A stretch of DNA of 13,194 bases from a bacterium HR25 (GTDB lineage: Bacteria > Chloroflexota > Dehalococcoidia > SM23-28-2 > HRbin24). The notes under the pieces were generated by a model. That model ran no database searches. It saw only the letters and a list, made by a program, of their open reading frames with translations, and was not told the origin of the DNA. Below, in pieces: positions 1 to 6,258 of this stretch (within the stretch, counting starts at the first letter, position 1; each line of letters begins with the position of its first letter). The DNA lies in NCBI GenBank assembly GCA_002898615.1, contig BEIB01000019.1:1-13194 (forward strand), written 5' to 3'. A program made the position numbers and the translations under genes.

Positions 1-192
1 ACCTCATTGCCGATTGCGGTGGGATTTGGTATATCTAAAGCCAAACACCTGATGGCAGTCCGTCCCCTGGCGGATGCGGTCGTCATAGGCAGCGCCATCA
101 TCGAGCGGATCGAGGGAGAGAACTTTGAAGACCGGGTCAAGGAGTATGTGGAGGTGGTCACCGGCCGCAGGGGGCCTGGGCAGGCCAGTTAG
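1..192 (+). CDS. trpA: Tryptophan synthase alpha subunit, C-terminal fragment
   Basis: Only the last 63 codons are present; the reading frame is open from base 1 and ends at TAG 190-192. The fragment carries the hallmark end of the TrpA TIM barrel: PIAVGFGISKAKH, the phosphate-binding loop region of strand 7/helix 7, followed by ADAVVIGSAIIERI, the strand 8 phosphate-binding segment. TrpA cleaves indole-3-glycerol phosphate to indole and glyceraldehyde-3-phosphate in the cytoplasmic alpha2-beta2 tryptophan synthase complex. The gene continues upstream of the window, so its start cannot be judged. A TTG at base 7 lies inside the conserved barrel and is not a start. The neighbouring aroH and aroF genes fit a tryptophan/aromatic amino acid operon. 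Assignment is firm despite the short fragment. Confidence 0.93.
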   Translation, partial: TSLPIAVGFGISKAKHLMAVRPLADAVVIGSAIIERIEGENFEDRVKEYVEVVTGRRGPGQAS

Positions 193-201
193 GCTGGCGG
201 T

Positions 202-216
202 CCGGCCCCGGGCCGG
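202..216. repeat. Short GC palindrome between trpA and aroH
   Basis: The arms CCGGCCC and GGGCCGG are perfectly complementary around one central C, and the element lies 10 bases after the trpA stop. It could form a small GC hairpin (about 5 bp with a realistic loop). No T-run follows, so this is not a standard intrinsic terminator. It may be a mild attenuating or processing structure, or chance in such GC-rich DNA. Confidence 0.3.
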
Positions 217-276
217 GGCGTATGGGTGGAGCTAGTGGGGCCGCTGTCCGGGCCAGGTGGAGGCGAAGGTCGCACT

Positions 277-639
277 ATGCTCTGCCGAGGCATCAGGGGC
301 GCTACCACCGTCGCGGCCAACACACGGGAGGCCATTCTGGAGGCCACGCGGGAGCTCCTGACGGCCATGACGGAGGCCAACCAGATACGGCCCGAGGATG
401 TAGCCTCCGTCTTCTTCACCACCACTCCTGACCTGACGGCAGAGTTCCCGGCCGTGGCGGCCCGGCAGATGGGCTGGGACCACGTGGCCCTCCTCTGCGG
501 TCACGAGATGAATGTCCCTGGCTCGCTGCCTATGTGCCTGCGCATACTGCTGCATGTCAACACCGAAAAACGGCCGGAGGAGATCGTCCACGTCTACCTG
601 AGAGGGGCCCGGGCGCTGCGGCCCGAGTTCGCCACTTAG
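277..639 (+). CDS. aroH: Monofunctional chorismate mutase, AroH class
   Basis: This 120-residue cytoplasmic enzyme converts chorismate to prephenate, the branch towards phenylalanine and tyrosine. It matches the Bacillus subtilis AroH fold family from end to end and in usual length. The N-terminus reads [12 protein letters not shown], with Arg7 in the same position as catalytic Arg7 of B. subtilis. The segment LLCGHEMNV keeps the active-site Cys and Glu, MCLRILL keeps the Arg equivalent to Arg90, and [13 protein letters not shown] keeps the Tyr and the late Arg. The start at ATG 277 is chosen because homology begins there; GAAGGT (265-270) or GGAGG (259-263) can serve as ribosome binding site. 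A longer reading from 226 adds low-complexity residues without family support. It lies 84 bp after trpA and 53 bp before the DAHP synthase gene, so co-transcription is likely. Confidence 0.93.
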   Translation: MLCRGIRGATTVAANTREAILEATRELLTAMTEANQIRPEDVASVFFTTTPDLTAEFPAVAARQMGWDHVALLCGHEMNVPGSLPMCLRILLHVNTEKRPEEIVHVYLRGARALRPEFAT

Positions 640-676
640 CCGGCCGGAGAGTCTCATCGCTACGGATGGAGGGCAT

Positions 677-686
677 GAGGAGGGAG
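677..686 (+). promoter_or_regulatory. Ribosome binding site deciding the aroF start
   Basis: The purine run GAGGAGGGAG includes a perfect GGAGG (679-683) with 9 bases to ATG 693. In-frame ATGs at 666 and 675 lie before or at the edge of this site, so it selects 693. That start also places the first residue exactly where the family begins. Confidence 0.7.
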
Positions 687-692
687 AACAGC

Positions 693-1745
693 ATGATCGT
701 GGTCATGAAGATGGGCGCCACGCCGGATCAGATAGAGGCCGTCTGCGCCAAAATACGGGAGTTGGGCTACCGCGACCGCCCCATCCAGGGTGTGGAGCGC
801 ACCGTGGTGGCAGTGCTGGGACAGGTCTACCCGGAGATGGTGGACGAGTTCGCGGTCATGGACGGCGTGGAGACGGTCCTCAGGGTGAGCAAGCCCTACA
901 AGCTGGCCAGCCGCGAGGTGCATCCCTTTGACACCGTGGTGCGCGTGGGCGGGCTGGAGATAGGAAACGGCCAGATAGTGGTGATGGCCGGCCAGTGCTC
1001 CATCGACACGGAGGAGTACACCATGGCCACCGCCCGCGCCGTCAAGGAGGCTGGCGCCCACATCCTGCGGGGCGGTGCCTTCAAGCCCCGCACCAACCCC
1101 CACACCTTCGAGGGGCACGGCCGGCGAGGGCTGGAGCTCCTGGCCCGTGCCAAAGCCGAGACCGGCCTCCCCATCATAACCGAGGTCCTGGACCCCCGGG
1201 ACGTGGAGATGGTGGCGGAGACGGCCGATATCCTCCAGATAGGCTCCCGCAACGGCCAGAACTTCGCTCTCCTCAAGGAGGTAGGCCGCACCGACAAGCC
1301 GGTCCTCCTGAAGCGGGGGATGTGGGCCACGGTGGAGGAGTGGCTCCTGGCCGCCGAACACATCATGAGCCAGGGCAACCACAACGTCATCCTCTGTGAG
1401 CGGGGCATCCGCACCTTCGAGACGGCCACCCGCTTCACCTTCGATGTCAACGCCATCCCCCTGGTGAAGCGGGAGAGCCACCTGCCCGTCATCGCCGACC
1501 CCAGCCACGGAACAGGCCGCTGGTATCTGGTGGAGCCGGTGGCCCTGGCGGCCATCGCCGCCGGGGCGGACGGCCTCATCATCGAGGTGCACGTCAGCCC
1601 CGACCACGCCCTGTCCGACGGCGCCCAGTCCCTCACGCCCGAGAACTTCGCCCGCCTCATGGAGCGATTGCGCGGGCTGTGCGAGGCCCTGGGCCGTCCC
1701 CTCCACCCGCCGGCTGTCGAGGCGCAGAGGGCCTCCACCTCCTGA
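693..1745 (+). CDS. aroF: 3-deoxy-7-phosphoheptulonate (DAHP) synthase, class I-beta
   Basis: This 350-residue enzyme condenses phosphoenolpyruvate with erythrose-4-phosphate, the first step of the shikimate pathway. Residues 1 to about 70 form a ferredoxin-like regulatory domain ([10 protein letters not shown]...ERTVVAVLG...RVSKPYK) as in Thermotoga maritima, where it mediates feedback control by aromatic amino acids. The barrel follows, with [10 protein letters not shown] (125-134), [10 protein letters not shown] (181-190), LLKRGM (205-210) and [11 protein letters not shown] (233-243). Metal ligands appear as Cys102, His272 (DPSHGTGR), Glu298 (IIEVH) and Asp309 (ALSDG); these numbers coincide with the T. 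maritima enzyme, supporting the start at 693. One oddity is AGQCS in place of the usual AGPCS (Gln101). No chorismate mutase domain is fused; aroH immediately upstream supplies that activity separately. The stop lies 12 bases before scpA, in the same frame. Confidence 0.95.
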   Translation: MIVVMKMGATPDQIEAVCAKIRELGYRDRPIQGVERTVVAVLGQVYPEMVDEFAVMDGVETVLRVSKPYKLASREVHPFDTVVRVGGLEIGNGQIVVMAGQCSIDTEEYTMATARAVKEAGAHILRGGAFKPRTNPHTFEGHGRRGLELLARAKAETGLPIITEVLDPRDVEMVAETADILQIGSRNGQNFALLKEVGRTDKPVLLKRGMWATVEEWLLAAEHIMSQGNHNVILCERGIRTFETATRFTFDVNAIPLVKRESHLPVIADPSHGTGRWYLVEPVALAAIAAGADGLIIEVHVSPDHALSDGAQSLTPENFARLMERLRGLCEALGRPLHPPAVEAQRASTS

Positions 1746-1757
1746 GAGGGCAGCCTC

Positions 1758-2474
1758 GTGCAGGAGAGCCAGGCCGGCGGCCCACACTGGGAGCTGGAGC
1801 GGTTGCTGGAGCTGGTCGAACGGGGCGAAATTGACATAACTGATATCTCCCTGGCGGAGGTGATAGGAGAGAGCTGGGCCGGGGTGCAGGGGCGGCCAGA
1901 GCCCGATGCCCTGGCCCAGTTCGTCCTGGTGGCGGCGCGGCTGCTGGAGCGCAAGGCGAAGGCCCTCCTCCCCCGGCCCGAGGCCCCCCCGTCCCCGCCC
2001 GACCCCGCTCCCCGGGGGGAGGCCTCCCGGTCCCCGGAGGAGTACCAGCTCTTCCAGGAGGTGGCCCAGCTCCTGCGGGCCTGGGAACAGGGTCGGCGTG
2101 CCTATCACCGGCCTTCCCTCCGCCGCACTCTACCTCTCTCCTCCGGTCTGCGGGGCGTAACCCTGAACGACCTCCTCCGCCTGGTCCAGGAGGCGCTGGC
2201 GGAGCGCCCCGGCGAGCGGGAGCCCCTCTCCCTGGAGGAGGAGACGGTCCACATCGAAGAGAAGATGGAAGAGGTGACGCAGGCCCTGCGCCGCCACCGG
2301 GGTCAGCTCTCCTTCCGCGGTCTCCTGGCCGCCTGTCGCACGCGGCGGGAGGTCATCGTCCTCTTCCTGGCAGTGCTGGAGCTCATCAAGCAGGGACTCC
2401 TCTGGGCGGAGCAGGAGGCCCCCTTCGGCGAGATCCTCCTGGTAGAGGCAACGCCGGAGTCGGTGGCCCCCTGA
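1758..2474 (+). CDS. scpA: Segregation and condensation protein A (kleisin of SMC complex)
   Basis: ScpA is the kleisin that bridges SMC heads and, with ScpB, forms the bacterial condensin that organises and segregates chromosomes. The protein has 238 residues, close to the family norm. The N-terminal helical domain shows LLELVERGEIDITDISLAEV (16-35) and ALAQFVLVAARLLERKAKALLP (51-72), the segment that binds the SMC neck. A Pro-rich linker (73-86) and an acidic middle follow. The C-terminal winged helix (about 183-232) contains the LFLAVLELIKQGLL core and EAPFGEILLVE. The usual FEGPLDLLL start motif is degraded to HWELERLLEL. GTG 1758 is the furthest possible start because the aroF TGA (1743-1745) is in the same frame; a weak GAGAGGG precedes it. 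No scpB follows, although the two are often adjacent. Confidence 0.85.
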   Translation: MQESQAGGPHWELERLLELVERGEIDITDISLAEVIGESWAGVQGRPEPDALAQFVLVAARLLERKAKALLPRPEAPPSPPDPAPRGEASRSPEEYQLFQEVAQLLRAWEQGRRAYHRPSLRRTLPLSSGLRGVTLNDLLRLVQEALAERPGEREPLSLEEETVHIEEKMEEVTQALRRHRGQLSFRGLLAACRTRREVIVLFLAVLELIKQGLLWAEQEAPFGEILLVEATPESVAP

Positions 2475-2516
2475 CTAGTGCCCGGCGGGCCCTTTCTGGG
2501 TAGACTGGAACTGGCC

Positions 2517-3518
2517 ATGAGCGCCATGACCAAGCGAGAGCGGGTGCAGGCGGCCCTGAAGGGGCGGCCGGTGGACCGCGTCCCCGTCTCCGCCTGGGGC
2601 CACGACTTCCTACGGGAGTGGACGGCCCAGGGGCTGGCCGAGGCCACCCTGGAGAGCTACCGCCGCTTCGACTGGGACTTCATCAAGGTGAACCCCCGCG
2701 CCACGTACTACGCCGAGGCCTGGGGCGCCCGCTATCGGCCCTCCGGCCGGGCGGACGGCGAGCCTGAGCTGGTGGAGGCGGCCGTCCGCTCCGCCGCTGA
2801 CCTGGACGACATCGGCCCCATAGACTGGGGGAGCGGCCCCTTCGGCGAGCAGCTTGAGGCCCTCCGCCTCATCGACCGTGGGCTGGCGGGGGAGGCCCCC
2901 TTCGTCCAGACCGTCTTCTCGCCTCTCGCCGTCATGAGCCGCCTCACCGGGAGCACCCGCAAGGTGCGGGAGCTGCTAACCGAACACCCCCACGAGGTGG
3001 AGCGGGCCCTGGAGGGCATCGCCCGCACCCTGGCCGGCTACGCCCGCGCCTGCCTGGAGGCGGGCGCCAGCGGCATCTTCTTCGCCACCGTGGAGTGGGG
3101 GAGCCGGGGGATCATCTCCCCTGCCGAATACGCCCGCTTCGGCCGTCCCTACGACCTCCAAGTGCTGGCCGCCGTGGCCGATGCCCCTTTCAACATCCTC
3201 CACGTCTGCCGCGCCCCCAACCAGCTCCTCTGGCTGCTGGACTACCCGGTGGCCTGCTTCCACTGGGCGGCCCACGAGACCACCAACCCTGGCCTGGGCG
3301 AGGTAATGGCGCGGACGGGGGCCGCCGTCGCTGGCGGCGTCGACCACGAGGGGGCGCTGCGGGACGGCACGCCCGAGGAGGTGGCCCGGCAGGCCAGGGG
3401 CGCCATCGCCGAGACGGGTGGCCGGCGCTTCCTCCTGGCCCCCGCCTGTTCCGTGGCGCCCATGGCGCCGGAGGCCAATCTGCGCGCCCTGAGGGAGGCA
3501 GCGGAGAGGCTGCCATGA
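2517..3518 (+). CDS. URO-D superfamily protein, non-HemE (possible methyltransferase-type)
   Basis: The 333-residue product has the uroporphyrinogen decarboxylase (URO-D)/cobalamin methyltransferase barrel: MTKRERVQAALKGRPVDRVPV at 4-24, DFIKVNPRATYY at 54-65, then SPLAVMSRLTG (135-145) and SPAEYARFGRPY (201-212). The HemE signature with its substrate-binding Arg (MRQAGR) is missing; the equivalent stretch reads VPVSAWGHDF. Instead it carries H229-V-C231 and a late Cys311 (APACSVAPMAPEANLRAL), resembling the His-X-Cys...Cys zinc site of MtaA/MtbA-type methyltransferases. The substrate is unknown; heme synthesis is unlikely, and methyl transfer is an inference from the candidate site. The start is uncertain: ATG 2517 or 2526 fits family length, while GTG 2478 adds 13 unsupported residues. 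Its TGA overlaps the ribF ATG (ATGA), so the two are probably translated together. Confidence 0.72.
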   Translation: MSAMTKRERVQAALKGRPVDRVPVSAWGHDFLREWTAQGLAEATLESYRRFDWDFIKVNPRATYYAEAWGARYRPSGRADGEPELVEAAVRSAADLDDIGPIDWGSGPFGEQLEALRLIDRGLAGEAPFVQTVFSPLAVMSRLTGSTRKVRELLTEHPHEVERALEGIARTLAGYARACLEAGASGIFFATVEWGSRGIISPAEYARFGRPYDLQVLAAVADAPFNILHVCRAPNQLLWLLDYPVACFHWAAHETTNPGLGEVMARTGAAVAGGVDHEGALRDGTPEEVARQARGAIAETGGRRFLLAPACSVAPMAPEANLRALREAAERLP

Positions 3519-4477
3519 GCGTGCCTGGCCTGGCCAGAGAGGAGCTGCTGCGCATCGCCCCGGGGCGGGAGACCATCGTCACCGTCGGCAAGTTCGACGG
3601 CGTCCACCGGGGGCATCAGCACCTGGTCTCCTGGCTCCTCTGGCGGGCCCGGGAGGCCGGCCTGGCCTCCGTCGTCCTCGTCCTCCACCCCAATCCTATA
3701 ACCGTCCTGCGGCCGGGAACCCGCGTCAGCTACCTGACGGGGCTGGAGGAGCGTCTGGAGCTGCTGCGCTCCCTGGGCCCGGACCGCGTGGGCGTCCTCT
3801 CCTTCACCTCGGAGCTAGCCCTCGTCTCCGCCGCCGATTTCGTCCGTCTGCTGGTGGAGACGCTGCGCATGCGCGTCCTAGTGATGGGCCCGGACATGGC
3901 CCTGGGGCGCAACCGCGAGGGCACCGTGGAGACGCTGAGCGCCATCGGCCGGGAGCTGGGCTTCCGTGTGGAGGTGGCCCCCCTGCTGCGGGAGAGCGGC
4001 AAGAAGGTGGGCTCTTCCGCCGTGCGGGAGGCCCTGGCCAGGGGGGACATGGAGGAGGTGGCCCGCCTCCTGGGCCACCCCTACAGCCTGCGCGGCCCCG
4101 TGGTCCGGGGAGAGGGGCGGGGCCGCCACCTGGGCTTCCCCACCGCCAACATCGCCGTGGCGCCGGACAAGGCGCTACCTCCCTACGGCGTCTACGTTAC
4201 CCTCGCCCACGTGGGGGAGATGGCCCTCCCCTCCTGCACCAACATCGGCGTGCGGCCTACCTTCCCCGAGGCCGACCCCACCCCCACCGTGGAGGCCTAC
4301 ATCCTGGACTACCAGGGCGACCTCTACGAGCAGGAGGTGCGGCTGGACGTCCTCCACCGCTTGCGGGACGAACTGAAGTTCGATACTGTGGACGACCTGA
4401 TAGCGGCCATGCACCGGGACATCGAGCGGACGCGGGAGTACTTCGCCCAGCTCTCCCGCAAGGGGCACGCCCTCTGA
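3515..4477 (+). CDS. ribF: Bifunctional riboflavin kinase / FMN adenylyltransferase
   Basis: The 320-residue cytoplasmic enzyme makes FMN from riboflavin and then FAD from FMN. The N-terminal nucleotidyltransferase half shows VTVGKFDGVHRGHQHL (22-37), the GxFDGVHxGHQ phosphate-binding motif, HPNPITVLRP (58-67), and VGSSAVREALARGDME (165-180), which ends the adenylyltransferase domain. The C-terminal flavokinase half shows GRGRHLGFPTANI (201-213), PPYGVYVT, TNIGVRPTF (242-250) and a closing EAYILDYQGDLY...FLAVOKINASE-type segment ending near LKFD (287-290). Length and domain order are typical. ATG 3515 is preceded by GGAGAGG (3503-3509) and overlaps the preceding URO-D gene by 4 bases. An 11-bp gap leads to tyrS. 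Nothing in the gene is broken; no FMN riboswitch lies in front, as there is no leader. Confidence 0.95.
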   Translation: MSVPGLAREELLRIAPGRETIVTVGKFDGVHRGHQHLVSWLLWRAREAGLASVVLVLHPNPITVLRPGTRVSYLTGLEERLELLRSLGPDRVGVLSFTSELALVSAADFVRLLVETLRMRVLVMGPDMALGRNREGTVETLSAIGRELGFRVEVAPLLRESGKKVGSSAVREALARGDMEEVARLLGHPYSLRGPVVRGEGRGRHLGFPTANIAVAPDKALPPYGVYVTLAHVGEMALPSCTNIGVRPTFPEADPTPTVEAYILDYQGDLYEQEVRLDVLHRLRDELKFDTVDDLIAAMHRDIERTREYFAQLSRKGHAL

Positions 4478-4488
4478 GTCGTGGCGCC

Positions 4489-5733
4489 ATGGGCGATGTG
4501 AGGATTCCCAGCGACGAGGAGCTGCGGCGGCTGACCCGCCGGGCGGTGGCCGAGATCGTGCCCGAGGAGGAGTTCCTGGCCGCCCTCCGCTCCGGCCGGC
4601 GGCTCCGTCTCAAGATGGGCTTCGACCCCACGCGTCCGGTCATCACCCTGGGCTGGGCGGTGGGGCTGCGCAAGCTGCGCCAGCTCCAGGAACTGGGGCA
4701 TCTTGTCGTCCTCATCATCGGCGACGTGACCGCCCAGATAGGCGACCCCTCGGGGCAGTCGGAGACGCGGCCCATGCTCACCGCCGAGGAGGTGCAGGCC
4801 AACGCCGAGGCGATCCTCCAGAAGTTCTTCCTCATCCTGGACGAGTCCCGCACCGAGGTGCGCCGCCAGAGCGAGTGGTTCGGCAGCTTCACCCTGGGGG
4901 ATGTCGTCCGTCTGGCCGCCAAGGCCACCGTGGCCCAGATGCTGCAGCGGGAGGACTTCGCCCGCCGCTTCGAGGCCGGCCGGCCCATCGGCCTCCACGA
5001 GCTGGTCTATCCCCTTCTCCAGGGCTACGACTCCGTAGCCATCCAGGCCGATGTGGAGTTCGGCGGGACGGATCAGAAGTTCAACATACTGGTGGGGAGG
5101 GAGCTGCAGCCCCAGTTCGGCCAGCGGCCCCAGTGCGCCCTCCTGGTGCCCCTGCTAGTGGGGCTGGACGGCCAGCGCAAGATGAGCCAGTCCCTGGGCA
5201 ACTACGTCGCTATCGACGCCCCGCCCCACGATATGTTCGGCAAGCTCATGTCCATCCCGGACCACCTCATCCTCCAGTACCTAGAGCTCCTCACCGATGT
5301 CCCGGACGAGGAGCTGGCGGAGCTGGCGCAGGCCCTGGAGGAGCGGCAGGTCAACCCCATGGAGGTCAAGATGCGCCTGGCCCGGGAGGTGGTGGCCCAG
5401 TTCCACGGCCCGGAGGCGGCCCGCCGGGCCGAGGAAGAGTTCGTGCGGGTCTTCCGCGAGCGGGAGATGCCTGAGGAGGTGCCGGAGTGGCCCCTCCCCC
5501 TGGCCGGCGGGAAGGCCCGTCTGGCGGCCCGGGAGCTGGCGACGGCCCTCCAGCAGGCCCACCTCTGGCCGGTGAGCGTCTCCGAGGTGCGCCGCCTCAT
5601 CGGCGAGGGAGCGGTGGAGGTGGACGGCCAGCGCGTCCGTCGCGAGAGCGAGCTCTGGGTCTGGCCGGGTGCCCTGCTGCGAGTGGGGAAGCACCGCTTC
5701 CTGCGCATCGTGGACGCTGGCCGTGGTGGCTAG
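4489..5733 (+). CDS. tyrS: Tyrosyl-tRNA synthetase with altered ATP-site motifs
   Basis: The 414-residue protein has the layout of type-2 (TyrZ-like) tyrosyl-tRNA synthetases, class I enzymes that adenylate tyrosine and charge tRNA-Tyr. Seen in order: LKMGFDPT (41-48), GDVTAQIGDPSG (78-89), VYPLLQGYDSV (173-183), GGTDQKFNILVGR (192-204), an anticodon-contacting helical region, and an S4 RNA-binding domain (about 355-409). Tyrosine-pocket residues Tyr174, Gln178, Asp181 and Gln196 are kept. Both class I signatures deviate: HIGH is Thr53-Leu-Gly-Trp56, and KMSKS is KMSQS (231-235). Thr48 of the DPT motif is kept. The frame is intact and full length, so this is not a pseudogene by appearance. 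It may be an active variant or a specialised paralogue. It begins 11 bp after ribF, with no strong ribosome binding site, and ends 2 bp before acpS. Confidence 0.88.
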   Translation: MGDVRIPSDEELRRLTRRAVAEIVPEEEFLAALRSGRRLRLKMGFDPTRPVITLGWAVGLRKLRQLQELGHLVVLIIGDVTAQIGDPSGQSETRPMLTAEEVQANAEAILQKFFLILDESRTEVRRQSEWFGSFTLGDVVRLAAKATVAQMLQREDFARRFEAGRPIGLHELVYPLLQGYDSVAIQADVEFGGTDQKFNILVGRELQPQFGQRPQCALLVPLLVGLDGQRKMSQSLGNYVAIDAPPHDMFGKLMSIPDHLILQYLELLTDVPDEELAELAQALEERQVNPMEVKMRLAREVVAQFHGPEAARRAEEEFVRVFREREMPEEVPEWPLPLAGGKARLAARELATALQQAHLWPVSVSEVRRLIGEGAVEVDGQRVRRESELWVWPGALLRVGKHRFLRIVDAGRGG

Positions 5734-5735
5734 CG

Positions 5736-6182
5736 ATGCCCTCCAGCGCCGTCGGCGTCGACATCATCGAAATCGAGCGCATACAGGCTGCCCTGGCCCG
5801 CTTCGGCGACCGCTTCCTGCGCCGCGTCTACACCCCCCTGGAGGCCGCCCTATACCGTCGCCGCCCCCACGAGCTGGCCGCCCGCTTCGCCGCCAAGGAG
5901 GCGGTTATGAAGGCCCTGGGCACCGGCGCTCGCGGCGTCGCCTGGCGTGAGATAGAGGTCCTTCCCAACCGGCGGGGCAAGCCCCTGGTCTATCTCCACG
6001 GGCGGGCGCGGGAGCGGGCGGCGGCGCTGGGCCTCTCCGGGCTGGACGTCAGCATGTCCCACTCTCGGGACTACGCCGTGGCCATGGCCGTGGGCCAGAC
6101 CGAGGCGGACGCCGTAGCCGACCGCGACCGCTGGCGGGAGCAACTGGCCGCCATCCTGCGGGAGCGGGGCCTCCTGCCCTGA
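5736..6182 (+). CDS. acpS: Holo-[acyl-carrier-protein] synthase
   Basis: AcpS transfers 4'-phosphopantetheine from coenzyme A to a serine of acyl carrier protein, activating it for fatty acid synthesis. The 148-residue protein shows GVDIIEIERI (7-16) with the Mg-binding Asp9, RFAAKEAVMKALGTG (50-64) with Glu55 and Lys54, and VSMSHSRDYAVAMAVG (105-120). These are the family's three signature blocks. AcpS proteins usually end near the last block; here about 28 further residues, charged and probably helical (DRDRWREQLAAILRERGLLP), form an extra tail. ATG 5736 is chosen because the family begins there and it sits 2 bp after the tyrS stop, implying coupling. The long upstream extension of the same frame runs inside tyrS and is not credible. 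A 76-bp gap separates it from nnr, its partner in many genomes. Confidence 0.9.
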   Translation: MPSSAVGVDIIEIERIQAALARFGDRFLRRVYTPLEAALYRRRPHELAARFAAKEAVMKALGTGARGVAWREIEVLPNRRGKPLVYLHGRARERAAALGLSGLDVSMSHSRDYAVAMAVGQTEADAVADRDRWREQLAAILRERGLLP

Positions 6183-6201
6183 CGGCCGGGCAGAGGGGCC
6201 T

Positions 6202-6229
6202 TTGAAACCCCACCGCTACATAGGAGAAT
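6202..6229 (+). promoter_or_regulatory. Weak candidate promoter in front of nnr
   Basis: In the 76-bp acpS-nnr gap, TTGAAA (6202-6207) matches the -35 consensus at 5 of 6 positions, and GAGAAT (6224-6229) matches the -10 at 4 of 6, with a 16-base spacer. The gap is visibly richer in A/T than its surroundings. A purine-rich AAAAGGAG (6236-6243) follows. It could give nnr-recJ an internal promoter; no experimental sign is visible. Confidence 0.3.
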
Positions 6230-6258
6230 AGCTTCAAAAGGAGCGGAGACGGCGCAGC

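Noticed and set aside
660..2108. 482-codon open frame on the minus strand across aroF and scpA
   Set aside because: It is an antisense shadow of two well-supported genes in GC-rich DNA; its translation is a low-complexity Leu/Gly/His/Val mix with no family motif.
3095..3514. Upstream extension of the ribF frame inside the URO-D gene
   Set aside because: The extension is Pro/Gly/Arg-rich shadow translation; the family start with a ribosome binding site is at 3515.
2517..3518. Annotation as HemE uroporphyrinogen decarboxylase
   Set aside because: The MRQAGR signature is missing and a His-X-Cys...Cys site is present, so only superfamily membership is supported.
5487..5735. Upstream extension of the acpS frame inside tyrS
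   Set aside because: It has no AcpS similarity, while tyrS encodes its S4 domain here in another frame; the start is 5736.
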